From Aquibaculum arenosum (lineage in GTDB: Bacteria > Pseudomonadota > Alphaproteobacteria > Kiloniellales > DSM-21159): 64,000 bases of DNA. Of the stretch, positions 51,894-60,942 are shown in pieces (positions within the stretch are counted from its first letter, which is position 1; the number at the start of each line of letters is the position of its first letter). The position numbers and the translations under genes were made by a program. The notes under the pieces are model-generated. The model was not told the DNA's origin, did no database searches, and was given only the letters and a program-made list of their open reading frames with translations. The DNA lies in contig NZ_JARHUD010000001.1 in assembly GCF_029222965.1 (NCBI RefSeq), positions 310,001 through 374,000 on the forward strand, written 5' to 3'.

Positions 51894-53324
51894 CTAGAGG
51901 TCCAGAGGCTCGGTCCAGCCGGTTTCTTCGAGAAACCAGACCGCGTGCCACCTGCCGGCCTCGTTGCAGTTCAGCAGAAGGAAGTTGCGCTGGGCGGCGT
52001 AGATTTTGCTTCGCCCCGGCAAGGGATGCAGCGAGATCGGGCGACCTGGCAATGGCGTTTCGCCGAAGCTGGCCAGCAGTCCCAGCGCGCGCGCATAGGC
52101 TTTTGGCGGTGGCGGATGAGCGATGCCAGAAGCGACCAACTGGTGCAGCGCGCCATGCTCCAAGCGCATCTCGGCCCGGGTTGCCAGATGGATCTCCCCC
52201 GAAAGGAGGGTTATGTGCTGTCGGCGCAGGTTGATCTGCTGCTCCAGAAACGAGAGGAAACGGATCCATTCGCTGCGATGATGGCGGCTTTGCCACTGGT
52301 CGCGCAGGTCGTCCTCGTACTGGCGCAACTTCGGAACGAAGCCAATGCAGGCCTCGACCCAGGAGAGGCGCGGGCCCAGGGCGGGAACGCTGGAAAGCAT
52401 CAAAATGCGCCGGTCGTCCGGCTCGGCTTCCAGGGCGTTGCGGAAGCCCTGCCACCCGGGTGCGCCCATCACCTGATTGGGGCGCCTTTCGGAGCGCAGG
52501 TCGGGCGCAATGACCGTGAAGTCCGGGTAACGGAAAACCCAACCCAGAGAAGCGCCACTGGGGTCGAGGGCGCCTGGCGGTTCATCCTCGGGCCGCATGC
52601 CCAGCTGCAACAGGCAATAGGCCTGCCGAGCCGCCTGGAAAACGCCGGCGCCCACGGGGCAGTCGAGCACCTCCTCGGGGTGGCTGCCCCAGCCGTCGAA
52701 GATGTCGTGATCGTCCCAGATCATCAGCGAGGGCACCCGCGCCAGCAACCAGGCTGTGGGCGGCTGCGCGTAGACCTGGCAATAGCGCTCAATGTAGAAC
52801 TCGCAGGCGGCCGCACGCATTTCTTCGGTGAAGTCCATGCCGAGCTGTTCGCGCCGGCCCGCTTCCGTCCAGCGCTTGAGCGCAGCATGCGCTTCCCACA
52901 CAGGATCGGCGTAGAGCTGATCGCCACCGTGCAGCATGAGGTGGAAGGGCGCGGCTTCGTGCTCTTCGCGCAGCCGATACCAGAGCGCGTTTCTCTCGCC
53001 CTCGGGGCGCAGCAGGTCGCCGTCCTCCTGACCGTTGCAGGATACGAATGCCACCCGGGTTTGGGGCGTGTCCGTCACGGCCACCTCAAAAGTCTCGGGT
53101 CCCAACTGGTAGTGCGACTGCTGCGGTGACAGCGCGAAATCGTAACGCCAGATCGTGCGCTGCCGGCTGTCTGAAAGGCGAAGCGGCTCTACCGCCTGGC
53201 CGCTGGCAGGGGTCAGAGGCAGGGGGGCTTGATCACGTGCGGTGATCAGCAGTGCGGAGAGGCGGTGCTTGCCCTCCTCGAAGCCGCGGGCCAGCAGAAT
53301 GGGACCGACGATTTCCTGCGTCAT
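51894..53324 (-). CDS. PhoD-like alkaline phosphatase family metallophosphatase, 476 aa
   Basis: A PhoD-superfamily phosphatase: VAFVSCNGQEDGDLL near 92, HLMLHGGDQLYADPVWEA near 127-144, SLMIWDDHDIFDGWG near 211-225, and a later LLSGEIHLATR, giving the Asp/His metal ligands. There is no signal peptide, unlike classical secreted PhoD, so it is probably cytoplasmic. It lies between dprA and DUF3008, interrupting the common plsY-dprA neighbourhood. The substrate may be phosphodiesters or polyphosphate-like compounds; not determinable. Confidence 0.85.
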   Translation of the reverse strand: MTQEIVGPILLARGFEEGKHRLSALLITARDQAPLPLTPASGQAVEPLRLSDSRQRTIWRYDFALSPQQSHYQLGPETFEVAVTDTPQTRVAFVSCNGQEDGDLLRPEGERNALWYRLREEHEAAPFHLMLHGGDQLYADPVWEAHAALKRWTEAGRREQLGMDFTEEMRAAACEFYIERYCQVYAQPPTAWLLARVPSLMIWDDHDIFDGWGSHPEEVLDCPVGAGVFQAARQAYCLLQLGMRPEDEPPGALDPSGASLGWVFRYPDFTVIAPDLRSERRPNQVMGAPGWQGFRNALEAEPDDRRILMLSSVPALGPRLSWVEACIGFVPKLRQYEDDLRDQWQSRHHRSEWIRFLSFLEQQINLRRQHITLLSGEIHLATRAEMRLEHGALHQLVASGIAHPPPPKAYARALGLLASFGETPLPGRPISLHPLPGRSKIYAAQRNFLLLNCNEAGRWHAVWFLEETGWTEPLDL

Positions 53325-53360
53325 TCGGCAAGCCTTGTGCCGTGAAGGGGGAGGGGAACT

Positions 53361-53408
53361 TGACCGCGGTCAGGAGAATTGGTCTGGGAGAGCTTCAAAA
53401 GGAGGTGA
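53361..53408 (+). promoter_or_regulatory. Palindrome and consensus Shine-Dalgarno upstream of DUF3008 gene
   Basis: TGACCGCGGTCA (53361-53372) is a perfect 12-bp palindrome between divergent genes, fit for an operator. AAGGAGGTGA (53399-53408) is a full match to the 16S anti-Shine-Dalgarno and lies 6 nt before ATG 53415. This ribosome site is the strongest in the window and settles the start. Confidence 0.7.
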
Positions 53409-53414
53409 GTGTTC

Positions 53415-53603
53415 ATGCCGGCAAAATCAAAGGCTCAACAGAAGGCGGCGGGTGCGGCCCTGGCGGCGAAGCGAGGGGAGCAAAACCCAAAGGACCTGCA
53501 AGGCGCTTCCAAAGAGATGTATGACTCGATGAGCGAGAAGGAACTCGACGACATGGCGTCCACCAAGCGCAAGGGCAAGCCGGAGCACGCGTCGAAAGAG
53601 TGA
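53415..53603 (+). CDS. DUF3008 small basic protein, 62 aa
   Basis: MPAKSKAQQKAAGAALAAKR is the DUF3008 signature; then DLQGASKEMYDSMSEKELDD and a Lys-rich end (STKRKGKPEHASKE). The protein is short, highly charged and probably disordered. Family members are widespread in alphaproteobacteria, often induced in stress or stationary phase, but no function is established. The optimal ribosome site implies high production. Confidence 0.85.
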   Translation: MPAKSKAQQKAAGAALAAKRGEQNPKDLQGASKEMYDSMSEKELDDMASTKRKGKPEHASKE

Positions 53604-53638
53604 CTTTTTCAGACTGAAGCCTTGCGACCCGAGGTGGC

Positions 53639-54271
53639 TCAGGGTTTCTGCTCCGGTTTCCGCTGCCCGATGCGTGGTTCATCGCCCCGCAGCAGCCGGC
53701 GGATGTTGTCGGCGTGGCGCAGCCAAGCGAGGATCGCCAGGATCCCTGCGAACTCCACCAGTTGCAGATCGCCCAGCAGCCACCAAGCCAATGCTGGGGC
53801 TGCGGCCAGAGAGAGCAGAGCGGCGAGCGAGGAATAACGCGTCACCGCGGCCACCAGCAGCCAGGCACCGCAGGTGGCGAGGCCCAATGGCCAGGCGATG
53901 GCGAGCAGGGTGCCGAGTGTTGTGGCAACGCCCTTTCCCCCCTTGAAGCGCAGCCAGATCGGGAAGAGGTGCCCCACCACAGCCGCCAGACCGGCGCTGA
54001 GCGCCATGTCCGGGCCCCAGCAGCCGGCGACCAGCACCGCCAGCGCTCCTTTGCCACCATCGAGCAGCAAGGTGGCGGCCGCCAGGTCCTTGCGGCCGGT
54101 GCGCAGAACGTTGGTGGCGCCGATGTTGCCGGAACCGATGCGGCGCAGATCCCCGGCGCCGGTGAGGCGGGTCAGAAGCAGCCCAAAGGGGATGGCGCCA
54201 AGCAGATAGCCGGCCACCGCGGCGGTCAGGAGATAGGGCCAGGAGAAGGCCCAGGAAATGGGGTCCGGCAT
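53639..54271 (-). CDS. plsY: Acyl-phosphate:glycerol-3-phosphate acyltransferase PlsY, 210 aa
   Basis: Makes lysophosphatidate from acyl-phosphate at the inner membrane. Signature segments: [13 protein letters not shown] near 21-33, [18 protein letters not shown] near 44-61, [13 protein letters not shown], and [21 protein letters not shown]. Five hydrophobic segments are seen. ATG 54271. Converges on the DUF3008 gene. Confidence 0.95.
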   Translation of the reverse strand: MPDPISWAFSWPYLLTAAVAGYLLGAIPFGLLLTRLTGAGDLRRIGSGNIGATNVLRTGRKDLAAATLLLDGGKGALAVLVAGCWGPDMALSAGLAAVVGHLFPIWLRFKGGKGVATTLGTLLAIAWPLGLATCGAWLLVAAVTRYSSLAALLSLAAAPALAWWLLGDLQLVEFAGILAILAWLRHADNIRRLLRGDEPRIGQRKPEQKP

Positions 54272-54374
54272 CGCGCGTCGCTTTGCTGCCTTTGGTCAGG
54301 CCTGTGATGGCGCTTGCCGGGCCCCGGCGTCAAGGTGCGGAAGTCGCTCTCCTACTCCGTGAGGCTGACCGCCG

Positions 54375-55184
54375 TCAGTTCCGGATCAAGACTTCGCGGA
54401 TCTCCGCGGGCAAAGCACCGACGGGTTCGCCGATCAGCCGGGGCTTCTCGCCGCTGGACTTGAGCGCACCCAGCAGGCTGCCGGTCTGACGGTGGATGGC
54501 AAAGGCGCCGTAATCTGTGTTGCACATGTGCGGCCTGCAGCCCGATCCCACGATCCAGTCACCATCCGCTTCCATTCCCCCGCTCCCCACGATGGTCGAG
54601 TTGCGCAACTGATCCAGGTCGTCCCAGCCAAAGGCGGCGATGAGATCGGCTTCCGTTTCGGCCGCGGTCAGGAACTCGTGCATGCTTTCGCCGATCCAGG
54701 CATCAGGATTGCCGGCGGCTGCCTTCGCGATGTCGGACTCTTCAAGTCCCAGGACGCGGCGCGTGATGGTCTTCCCATCGTAGTCGAAGGCGACATTGCC
54801 CTCGCTTGCGTTGTAGGAGTTCATGGTCACGGTGAGGATGCCATCGGCGTGGGTGACCTCGCCACCTTCCGCACAGGTGCCGAAAGTCTCGCTGAGACGG
54901 ACGTTTCCTGCCGAGGTGTCCAGCCAGGCGAAAGTCGTCGGGCAAGCGACCCCGCCGCTGGAGATGGACACAAGGATGTAGTTGCCGACGCGGGTCGAAA
55001 GATACGACCTGGAGTAAGTATTTAAGGGAATGACCTGGTTGCCGATGGCGACCATATAACCTTCGCCCTCAAGTTCGATGATCTGCGCCCGGCCCGATGG
55101 CGTGTCGTAGGCCTGGAACGCCCAGGCGCTTGGCATGGCGAGCAAAGCCGCGAACAGCGAGAGGGCGAAGAGAGTAGGGCGCAT
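54375..55184 (-). CDS. Secreted/periplasmic protein of unknown function, 269 aa
   Basis: A signal peptide is clear: MRPTLFALSLFAALLAMPSAWA, with probable cleavage after AWA. The mature part has many beta-strand-like stretches, two Cys pairs (VACPTTF...FGTC; GSGCRPHMC) that could form disulfides, and HMCNTDYGAFAIHRQTGS near 220. Alternative start ATG 55202 would add six residues. I recognise no family; lysozyme-inhibitor-like architecture is a guess. It is a monocistronic gene upstream of a divergent pccA. Confidence 0.65.
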   Translation of the reverse strand: MRPTLFALSLFAALLAMPSAWAFQAYDTPSGRAQIIELEGEGYMVAIGNQVIPLNTYSRSYLSTRVGNYILVSISSGGVACPTTFAWLDTSAGNVRLSETFGTCAEGGEVTHADGILTVTMNSYNASEGNVAFDYDGKTITRRVLGLEESDIAKAAAGNPDAWIGESMHEFLTAAETEADLIAAFGWDDLDQLRNSTIVGSGGMEADGDWIVGSGCRPHMCNTDYGAFAIHRQTGSLLGALKSSGEKPRLIGEPVGALPAEIREVLIRN

Positions 55185-55368
55185 GGGTCCGCTCCGGGGC
55201 ATGGTTCGTTCAAGAGGCGAACAGGAGGCCCTATCATTCCGCATATCTAGAGGCGACACAACCCTGAGAAGTATCCTGTGAAACGGAATCGCCAATGTCT
55301 GTGGGACAGGGGGGTGGGCGGGGGACCAGAGTGCCGGCCAGGCCCCCTGGACAGGCCTTGCCTGGACG

Positions 55369-55397
55369 TTGACAGGTCCAGCGCCCTCCGTTCTAAC
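55369..55397 (+). promoter_or_regulatory. Candidate promoter of pccA
   Basis: Perfect -35 TTGACA (55369-55374), 17-bp spacer, TCTAAC (55392-55397), giving a start near 55404. An AGGAGG ribosome site (55414-55419) is 7 nt before GTG 55427, so the leader is very short. Confidence 0.6.
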
Positions 55398-55426
55398 CCT
55401 TAGGGCCGTTTCCAGGAGGGGCGAGA

Positions 55427-57385
55427 GTGTTCGACAAGATACTGATTGCCAACCGAGGCGAGATCGCCTGTCGTATCATCAAGACCTGCCGCCGGCTCGG
55501 GATCAAGACGGTGGCGGTCTATTCCGAGGCTGACGCTGACACGCTGCATGTGCGCCAGGCCGACGAGGCCGTGCACATCGGCGGTGCTGCGGCCTCCGAA
55601 AGTTATCTGCAGGCTGATCGGATCATAGAGGCGGCCAAGCGCAGCGGCGCCCAGGCGATCCACCCGGGCTTCGGCTTTCTGTCCGAGCGCGCCAGCTTTG
55701 TGGAAGCGGTGGAAGCGGCTGGGCTGGTGTTCATTGGACCGCCGGCCAATGCCATCGCTGCCATGGGCGACAAGATCGAGTCCAAGCGCCTGGCCGACAA
55801 GGCGGGTGTCAACACTGTCCCCGGCTATATCGGTGAGATCGACAGCGCGGAAGATGCCGTGCGCATCGCCGAGGAGGTCGGCCTGCCGGTCATGATCAAG
55901 GCCTCGGCCGGTGGGGGCGGCAAGGGTATGCGCATCGCGCGCAGCGCCGAAGAGGTGCGCGACGGCTTCCGCTCGGCTCAAAACGAGGCACGCGGCAGCT
56001 TCGGTGACGAGCGGGTCTTCATCGAACGCTATGTAGAGCAGCCGCGCCACATCGAGATTCAGATTCTGGCCGACGGGCAGGGGCGCTGCCTCTACCTCTG
56101 GGAGCGCGAATGCTCCATCCAGCGCCGGCATCAGAAGGTGGTGGAGGAAGCACCCTCTCCCTTTCTCGACGAGGAAACGCGCAAGGCCATGGGCGAGCAG
56201 GCCGTGGCCCTGTCCGAGGCCGTCGGCTACCGCTCAGCCGGGACGGTGGAGTTCATCGTCGATCAGAACCGCAATTTCTTCTTCCTGGAAATGAACACCC
56301 GCCTGCAGGTCGAGCACCCGGTGACCGAAATGATCACCGGCCTCGATCTGGTGGAGTGGATGATCCGGATCGCGGCCGGTGAGCGTTTGAGTTTCGGCCA
56401 GGACGAGGTCCGACGCGACGGCTGGGCCGTGGAGACCCGCGTATACGCCGAAGATCCGGCCCGCGGCTTTCTGCCGTCCATCGGCCGCCTGCGCCGCTAC
56501 CAGGAGCCCAAGGAGGAAGAGGGCGTGCGCGTGGATAGCGGCGTGCAGGAAGGCGCCGAGATTTCCATGTACTATGACCCCATGATTGCCAAGCTGGTGA
56601 CCTGGGGGCCGGATCGTGAGGCGGCGATCGACCGCCATCGCACGGCGCTGGACGCCTACTACGTCCGCGGTGTCGACCACAACATGGCCTTCCTTTCGGC
56701 GGTGATGGCGCACCCACGCTTTCGCGAGGGCCGACTTTCCACCGATTTCATCGCCGAGGAGTTTCCTGACGGCTTCACCGGCCGGGCACTGTCTGAGGCC
56801 GAGCGGGACGAACTCTCGGCCGTGGCGGCCTATCTGGAGCTGCTGCGCCAGGCACGCGGGGAGCCCTTAAAGGCCCGTGAACTGGTGGTGGAGATGGATC
56901 GCGAGCAGAAGCAGCTTCGCGTCGAGCCCAGTGAAGGCGGCATCCTGGCGCACAGTGGCGAGCGGGCTATCCGCGTCGAGGGCGATGATTGGTGGCCGGG
57001 ACAGCCGCTGCTGCGCTGCCGGGTCGATGGTCGCCCCATGACGCTGCAGGTGGATGCCCTGGGACCGCGGCTGCTGCTGCGCCACGACGGCACGATGGTC
57101 TCCGCCCTGGTGCTGCGCCGCTCGGTCGGAAAACTAGCGGCGCTGATGCCGGTCAAGGAGCCGCCGGACCTCTCCAAGTTCGTGCTCTCGCCCATGCCGG
57201 GCCTGCTGGTCACCCTCAAGGTCGAGGTGGGCATGAGCGTGAAGGCCGGCGAAGAGGTAGCGGTGGTCGAGGCCATGAAGATGGAGAACGTGCTGCGCGC
57301 CCTGGCTGATGGCATGGTCAAGGAGATCCACGCCCAGCCCGGCGACAGTCTCTCGGTGGACCAGAAGATCGTCGAGTTCGAGTAG
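55427..57385 (+). CDS. pccA: Propionyl-CoA carboxylase alpha (biotin carboxylase/carrier) subunit, 652 aa
   Basis: Biotin carboxylase (residues about 1-445): MFDKILIANRGEIACRIIKTC, the ATP-grasp GGGGKGMRIARS near 163-174, EMNTRLQVEHPVTE near 287. A BT-linker follows, and a biotinyl domain at the end carries the biotin Lys in VEAMKMEN (about 617). Domain order and length fit PccA/MccA; the acyl substrate (propionyl-CoA) is the common alphaproteobacterial one. pccB is not nearby. Starts at GTG. Confidence 0.87.
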   Translation: MFDKILIANRGEIACRIIKTCRRLGIKTVAVYSEADADTLHVRQADEAVHIGGAAASESYLQADRIIEAAKRSGAQAIHPGFGFLSERASFVEAVEAAGLVFIGPPANAIAAMGDKIESKRLADKAGVNTVPGYIGEIDSAEDAVRIAEEVGLPVMIKASAGGGGKGMRIARSAEEVRDGFRSAQNEARGSFGDERVFIERYVEQPRHIEIQILADGQGRCLYLWERECSIQRRHQKVVEEAPSPFLDEETRKAMGEQAVALSEAVGYRSAGTVEFIVDQNRNFFFLEMNTRLQVEHPVTEMITGLDLVEWMIRIAAGERLSFGQDEVRRDGWAVETRVYAEDPARGFLPSIGRLRRYQEPKEEEGVRVDSGVQEGAEISMYYDPMIAKLVTWGPDREAAIDRHRTALDAYYVRGVDHNMAFLSAVMAHPRFREGRLSTDFIAEEFPDGFTGRALSEAERDELSAVAAYLELLRQARGEPLKARELVVEMDREQKQLRVEPSEGGILAHSGERAIRVEGDDWWPGQPLLRCRVDGRPMTLQVDALGPRLLLRHDGTMVSALVLRRSVGKLAALMPVKEPPDLSKFVLSPMPGLLVTLKVEVGMSVKAGEEVAVVEAMKMENVLRALADGMVKEIHAQPGDSLSVDQKIVEFE

Positions 57386-57476
57386 GCCTGCGCGGTCCTG
57401 TCGGCTGCTGTGTCTTTTCCGGGGCCGGCGCATCCGCTAAAGCCTGAGCAGTCGTCCACTGCGTGAGGCCCGAGTC

Positions 57477-58361
57477 GTGTCGATTGCGCCAAATCCATCG
57501 ATTGCCCCGGCCGGCCGTTCCCAGCCGCCGGCCCGCGTGATCGTGCTCGGCAATGAGAAGGGCGGTTCCGGCAAGTCGACCACCGCCATGCACCTGGTGG
57601 TCGCTCTGCTTCGCACGGGACGCAGCGTCGGTGTGATCGACCTCGACGCCCGCCAGGGCACGCTCTCGCGCTATGTGGAGAACCGGCGCAGCTTCTGCGA
57701 GCGTGAAGGCCTGTCGCTGCCGCAACCCGAATTGCGTAAGGTGGAGCGCTCTCAGGCCGCTGACCGCGACGCTGCCGAGGCCGAGGAAGCAGGAGCGCTC
57801 GAGCAGGCGCGCATGGACCTGGCGGACTGCGACTATTTGGTCATCGACACGCCGGGCTCGGACTCTCATCTCTCGCGCCTCGGGCACACGCTGGCAGATA
57901 TCCTGATCAGCCCGATGAACGATTCCTTTGTCGATCTCGACCTCCTGGCCCGGATCGATCCCGACGGCCAGAAGATCCTCGGGCCCAGCGTCTATGCCCA
58001 GATGGTCTGGGAGCAACGGCTGAGGCGCGCCAAGGCCGGCGGCCGACCCATCGACTGGGTGGTGATGCGCAACCGGCTCTCGCACCTGGACGCCCGCAAC
58101 AAGCAGCGTGTCGGCGCGCTGCTCACCCAACTGGCCAAACGCATCAACTTCCGGCTTGCGCCCGGCTTTGGCGAGCGGGTGATTTTCCGCGAGCTCTTCC
58201 CCAAGGGGCTGACGCTGCTCGACCTGAAGGAGAGCGGCGAGGGCCTGACCATGAGCCACATCGCCGCCCGCCAGGAAGTGCGCGAGCTGCTGCGCACCAT
58301 CGGGTTGGGCAGCGAGGAAACCGGTGCCGAGGAGGCCTTTGCCCGGGCTGCGGTGCTCTGA
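57477..58361 (+). CDS. mipZ: MipZ-type ParA ATPase, cell division regulator, 294 aa
   Basis: A ParA/MinD-fold ATPase with the deviant Walker A KGGSGKST at 28-35, IDLDARQGTLSRY near 62-74 and VIDTPGSD. In alphaproteobacteria MipZ binds ParB at the cell poles and blocks FtsZ polymerisation there, placing the septum at midcell. The MipZ-specific ARQGTLSRY(V)ENR segment is present. GTG start 57477. It replaces the Min system. Confidence 0.9.
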   Translation: MSIAPNPSIAPAGRSQPPARVIVLGNEKGGSGKSTTAMHLVVALLRTGRSVGVIDLDARQGTLSRYVENRRSFCEREGLSLPQPELRKVERSQAADRDAAEAEEAGALEQARMDLADCDYLVIDTPGSDSHLSRLGHTLADILISPMNDSFVDLDLLARIDPDGQKILGPSVYAQMVWEQRLRRAKAGGRPIDWVVMRNRLSHLDARNKQRVGALLTQLAKRINFRLAPGFGERVIFRELFPKGLTLLDLKESGEGLTMSHIAARQEVRELLRTIGLGSEETGAEEAFARAAVL

Positions 58362-58448
58362 TCCGCTGACGTCCCCGGCCTTTCGTTACCGCCGTGAAGG
58401 CTCCAAGTCTGGCGCCCGGGCGCTGACGTGCCTACCTTAAGCCTTGTG

Positions 58449-59192
58449 ATGAGCAGGGACAGCAAGCTTCCAAACAAGACCGGGACGGCGCCGTCGCAGC
58501 CGGACCGCAGCGGTGGGAAACGCAGTGAGGTAGACGCCTTTTTGCGTCAGGTCGCCGCCACGCCGCCTCCGCGGAAGCAGGGAAGCGGACGCGGGCGCCT
58601 GATCTTCGCCCTGGACGCCACCGCCAGCCGCCAGCCCACCTGGGACCGGGCGATGAACACCCAGGCGGAGATGTTCGAGGCGGCCGCCGGGCTGGGCGGT
58701 CTCGATATCCAACTTCTCTTCTATCGCGGTTTCGGTGAGTGCAAGGCAAGCAAGTGGCACGCCGATGCCGGCGGCCTGCTGCGTGCCATGACCGCGGTGA
58801 AGTGTCTCGCCGGACGCACTCAGATCGCCCGTGTGCTGCGTCACGCCGCGAAGGAAAGTCGCAAGCGGAAGGTCAACGCCCTGGTCTTCGTCGGTGATTG
58901 TGTCGAGGAGAACGTTGACGAACTGGGTCATCTTGCCGGTGAACTGGGGTTGCTGGGCGTGCCCTGCTTCCTGTTTCAGGAAGGCCACGATCCCGCGGCG
59001 CGCCAGGCCTTTCAACAGATCGCACGATTGACCGGCGGCGCATGCTGCCGCTTCGATAGCAATTCGGTTCAGGAACTGCGCGATCTTCTGGCTGCCGTGG
59101 CGGTCTTCGCCGCTGGAGGCAGGCAGGCGCTGGCCGATTTTTCGCAAGCGCGGGGCGGCGCCGCCTTGCAGCTCACCCACCAGCTGCTCTGA
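58449..59192 (+). CDS. VWA-domain protein, 247 aa
   Basis: After a Pro/Ser/Arg-rich N-terminus of about 50 residues, a von Willebrand A-like domain begins: RLIFALDATASRQPTWDRA has the DxTxS metal-site pattern, and LVFVGDCVEENVDELG near 155 is a second strand. I use ATG 58449; GTG 58428 is also possible. It is 18 bp upstream of a J-domain protein, a recurrent alphaproteobacterial pairing, suggesting a common function in protein assembly or stress; no substrate known. Confidence 0.75.
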   Translation: MSRDSKLPNKTGTAPSQPDRSGGKRSEVDAFLRQVAATPPPRKQGSGRGRLIFALDATASRQPTWDRAMNTQAEMFEAAAGLGGLDIQLLFYRGFGECKASKWHADAGGLLRAMTAVKCLAGRTQIARVLRHAAKESRKRKVNALVFVGDCVEENVDELGHLAGELGLLGVPCFLFQEGHDPAARQAFQQIARLTGGACCRFDSNSVQELRDLLAAVAVFAAGGRQALADFSQARGGAALQLTHQLL

Positions 59193-59210
59193 AGCGGAGA
59201 CAAGGCGCCC

Positions 59211-59936
59211 ATGCTCCTCTGGCTCCTGGTCGGTGTCGCGCTGCTTGTGGCGGTCGTGGCCGGCCTGCGCTGGTTCGCCAACGCCCAGCCGGGAGAGGTG
59301 CTGCGGGCGCTGCGTTGGGTGGCCGCGGTGGCCGGTGGCGCACTGCTGCTGCTGGTCGTCCTGGGTGCGGCACGCCAGCTTCTCGCCGTGGCCCTGCCGC
59401 TGTTGCTTCCGTTGCTTGCTCAGGCCATCGGGCGCTTGCGCAGCTGGAGTCCGCCTTCCGGCAGCGACAGCGGGCAGATCTCGGAGATCGTTACCCGCTT
59501 CCTGCGCATGCGCCTCGATCACGACAGCGGCGCCATGGAGGGAACGGTGCTGGAGGGGCCCTTTCGCGGCCGGCACTTGTCGGAACTGACGGCGGCGGAA
59601 CTCTTGGCCCTGCTGCGCGATTGCCGTGCCGAGGACGAGGAATCGGCGTCGGTGCTGGAAGCCTACCTGGATCGCACCCAGGGCGCGGAGTGGCGCGGTT
59701 CGGGCGAGGACGAGGCCAGCGCCGATCAGGGGGCGGGCAACGCCGGGCCCTCGATGGGCGGTACGATGAGCGTGGAGGAGGCCCGCGCCGTGCTGGGCAT
59801 TGGACCGGACGCCGACGAAGCGGCGATCAAGGCGGCGCACCGACGCTTGATGCAGCAGCTTCATCCCGATCTCGGCGGCAGCGACTATCTGGCGGCCAAG
59901 ATCAACCAGGCTAAGCAGGTGCTTCTGGGTCGATGA
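59211..59936 (+). CDS. Membrane J-domain protein, TIM14/Pam18-like, 241 aa
   Basis: Two N-terminal hydrophobic helices (about 2-20 and 36-76), a soluble middle, and a C-terminal truncated J-domain: EEARAVLGIGPDADEAAIKA, then LHPDLGGSDYLAAKINQAK with HPD at 218-220. This anchor-then-J layout is that of Pam18/TIM14, the import-motor co-chaperone in mitochondria. It would stimulate DnaK at the inner membrane. Follows the VWA gene by 18 bp. Confidence 0.8.
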   Translation: MLLWLLVGVALLVAVVAGLRWFANAQPGEVLRALRWVAAVAGGALLLLVVLGAARQLLAVALPLLLPLLAQAIGRLRSWSPPSGSDSGQISEIVTRFLRMRLDHDSGAMEGTVLEGPFRGRHLSELTAAELLALLRDCRAEDEESASVLEAYLDRTQGAEWRGSGEDEASADQGAGNAGPSMGGTMSVEEARAVLGIGPDADEAAIKAAHRRLMQQLHPDLGGSDYLAAKINQAKQVLLGR

Positions 59937-59979
59937 TGCGGCGGCCTGAAACCTTTAGCGGCCGCGGGGGAGGCCTCGG

Positions 59980-60008
59980 TTGCCGCGCTCGCCGCTGGCG
60001 CCTATAGA
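59980..60008 (+). promoter_or_regulatory. Candidate promoter of galU
   Basis: TTGCCG (59980-59985), 17-bp spacer, TATAGA (60003-60008), with an expected start near 60015 and the galU ATG at 60056. A second TATACAAT sits at 60021 but has no -35 at the right distance. Confidence 0.45.
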
Positions 60009-60055
60009 TAGATCGAATGCTATACAATTCGGGTCAAAGTGAACAGGGAACGGAC

Positions 60056-60925
60056 ATGAGCAAAGCCATCCGGAAAGCAGTCTTCCCCGTTGCGGGGCTG
60101 GGCACGCGCTTTCTCCCGGCCACCAAGTCGATGCCGAAGGAGATGCTGCCGGTCGTCGATAAGCCCTTGATCCAGTACGCGCTGGAGGAGGCCAAGGCCG
60201 CGGGAATCGAAGAGTTCATCCTGGTCACCGGCCGCGGCAAGAGCGCGATGGAAGACCACTTCGACCATGCCTTCGAACTGGAAGCCACCCTGCAGCAGCG
60301 CGGCAAGCAGGAGGCGCTGGAAAGCCTTTCCGACACCATGTTCGAGGCCGGGCAGATCGCTTACGTCCGGCAGCAGCAGCCTCTGGGTCTGGGGCACGCG
60401 GTCTGGTGCGCGCGCCACCTCATCGGCGACGAGCCCTTTGCGGTCCTGCTGCCCGATGATCTGGTGCTGGCTCAGACCCCCTGCCTGGCGCAGATGGTGG
60501 AGGTGCATGGCAGCGTGGGCGGCAATGTCGTTGCTGTCATGGACGTACCGCGCGAGCACACCAAGCGATACGGCATCCTCGACGTGGTGGAGGACGACGG
60601 GCGGGTGGCCAAGGCCAAGGGGTTGGTCGAGAAGCCGGACCCCTCGGAAGCGCCCTCAACCCTCTCGATCATCGGCCGCTACATCCTGGACCCGCAGGTG
60701 CTGCGCGCGCTGGACCGCAAGGAGACGGGGGCCGGCGGGGAGATTCAGCTCACCGACGCCATGGCTCGCACGATCACTGATGTGCCCTTCCATGGCCTGC
60801 GGTTCGAGGGCACCCGCTTTGATTGCGGCAGCAAGGAAGGCTTCCTCGAAGCCAATGTGGCCTATGCACTCGCACGCGACGACCTGCGCGAAGCGATGCA
60901 GGGCATTTTGAAGACCTACGCGTGA
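60056..60925 (+). CDS. galU: UTP-glucose-1-phosphate uridylyltransferase, 289 aa
   Basis: Makes UDP-glucose. [19 protein letters not shown] at the N-terminus is the nucleotide-binding signature; [30 protein letters not shown] and [15 protein letters not shown] are all typical. ATG 60056 gives the family length. It is 17 bp before a phosphohexomutase gene, forming a sugar-nucleotide pair for envelope polysaccharide. Confidence 0.95.
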   Translation: MSKAIRKAVFPVAGLGTRFLPATKSMPKEMLPVVDKPLIQYALEEAKAAGIEEFILVTGRGKSAMEDHFDHAFELEATLQQRGKQEALESLSDTMFEAGQIAYVRQQQPLGLGHAVWCARHLIGDEPFAVLLPDDLVLAQTPCLAQMVEVHGSVGGNVVAVMDVPREHTKRYGILDVVEDDGRVAKAKGLVEKPDPSEAPSTLSIIGRYILDPQVLRALDRKETGAGGEIQLTDAMARTITDVPFHGLRFEGTRFDCGSKEGFLEANVAYALARDDLREAMQGILKTYA

Positions 60926-60942
60926 TTCGAGGAGCCTCGATA

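Noticed and set aside
53356-53390. An EcfG-type stress promoter (GGAAC...GTT) before DUF3008
   Set aside because: GGAACTT is present at 53356, but no GTT element lies at the required 16-17 bp distance.
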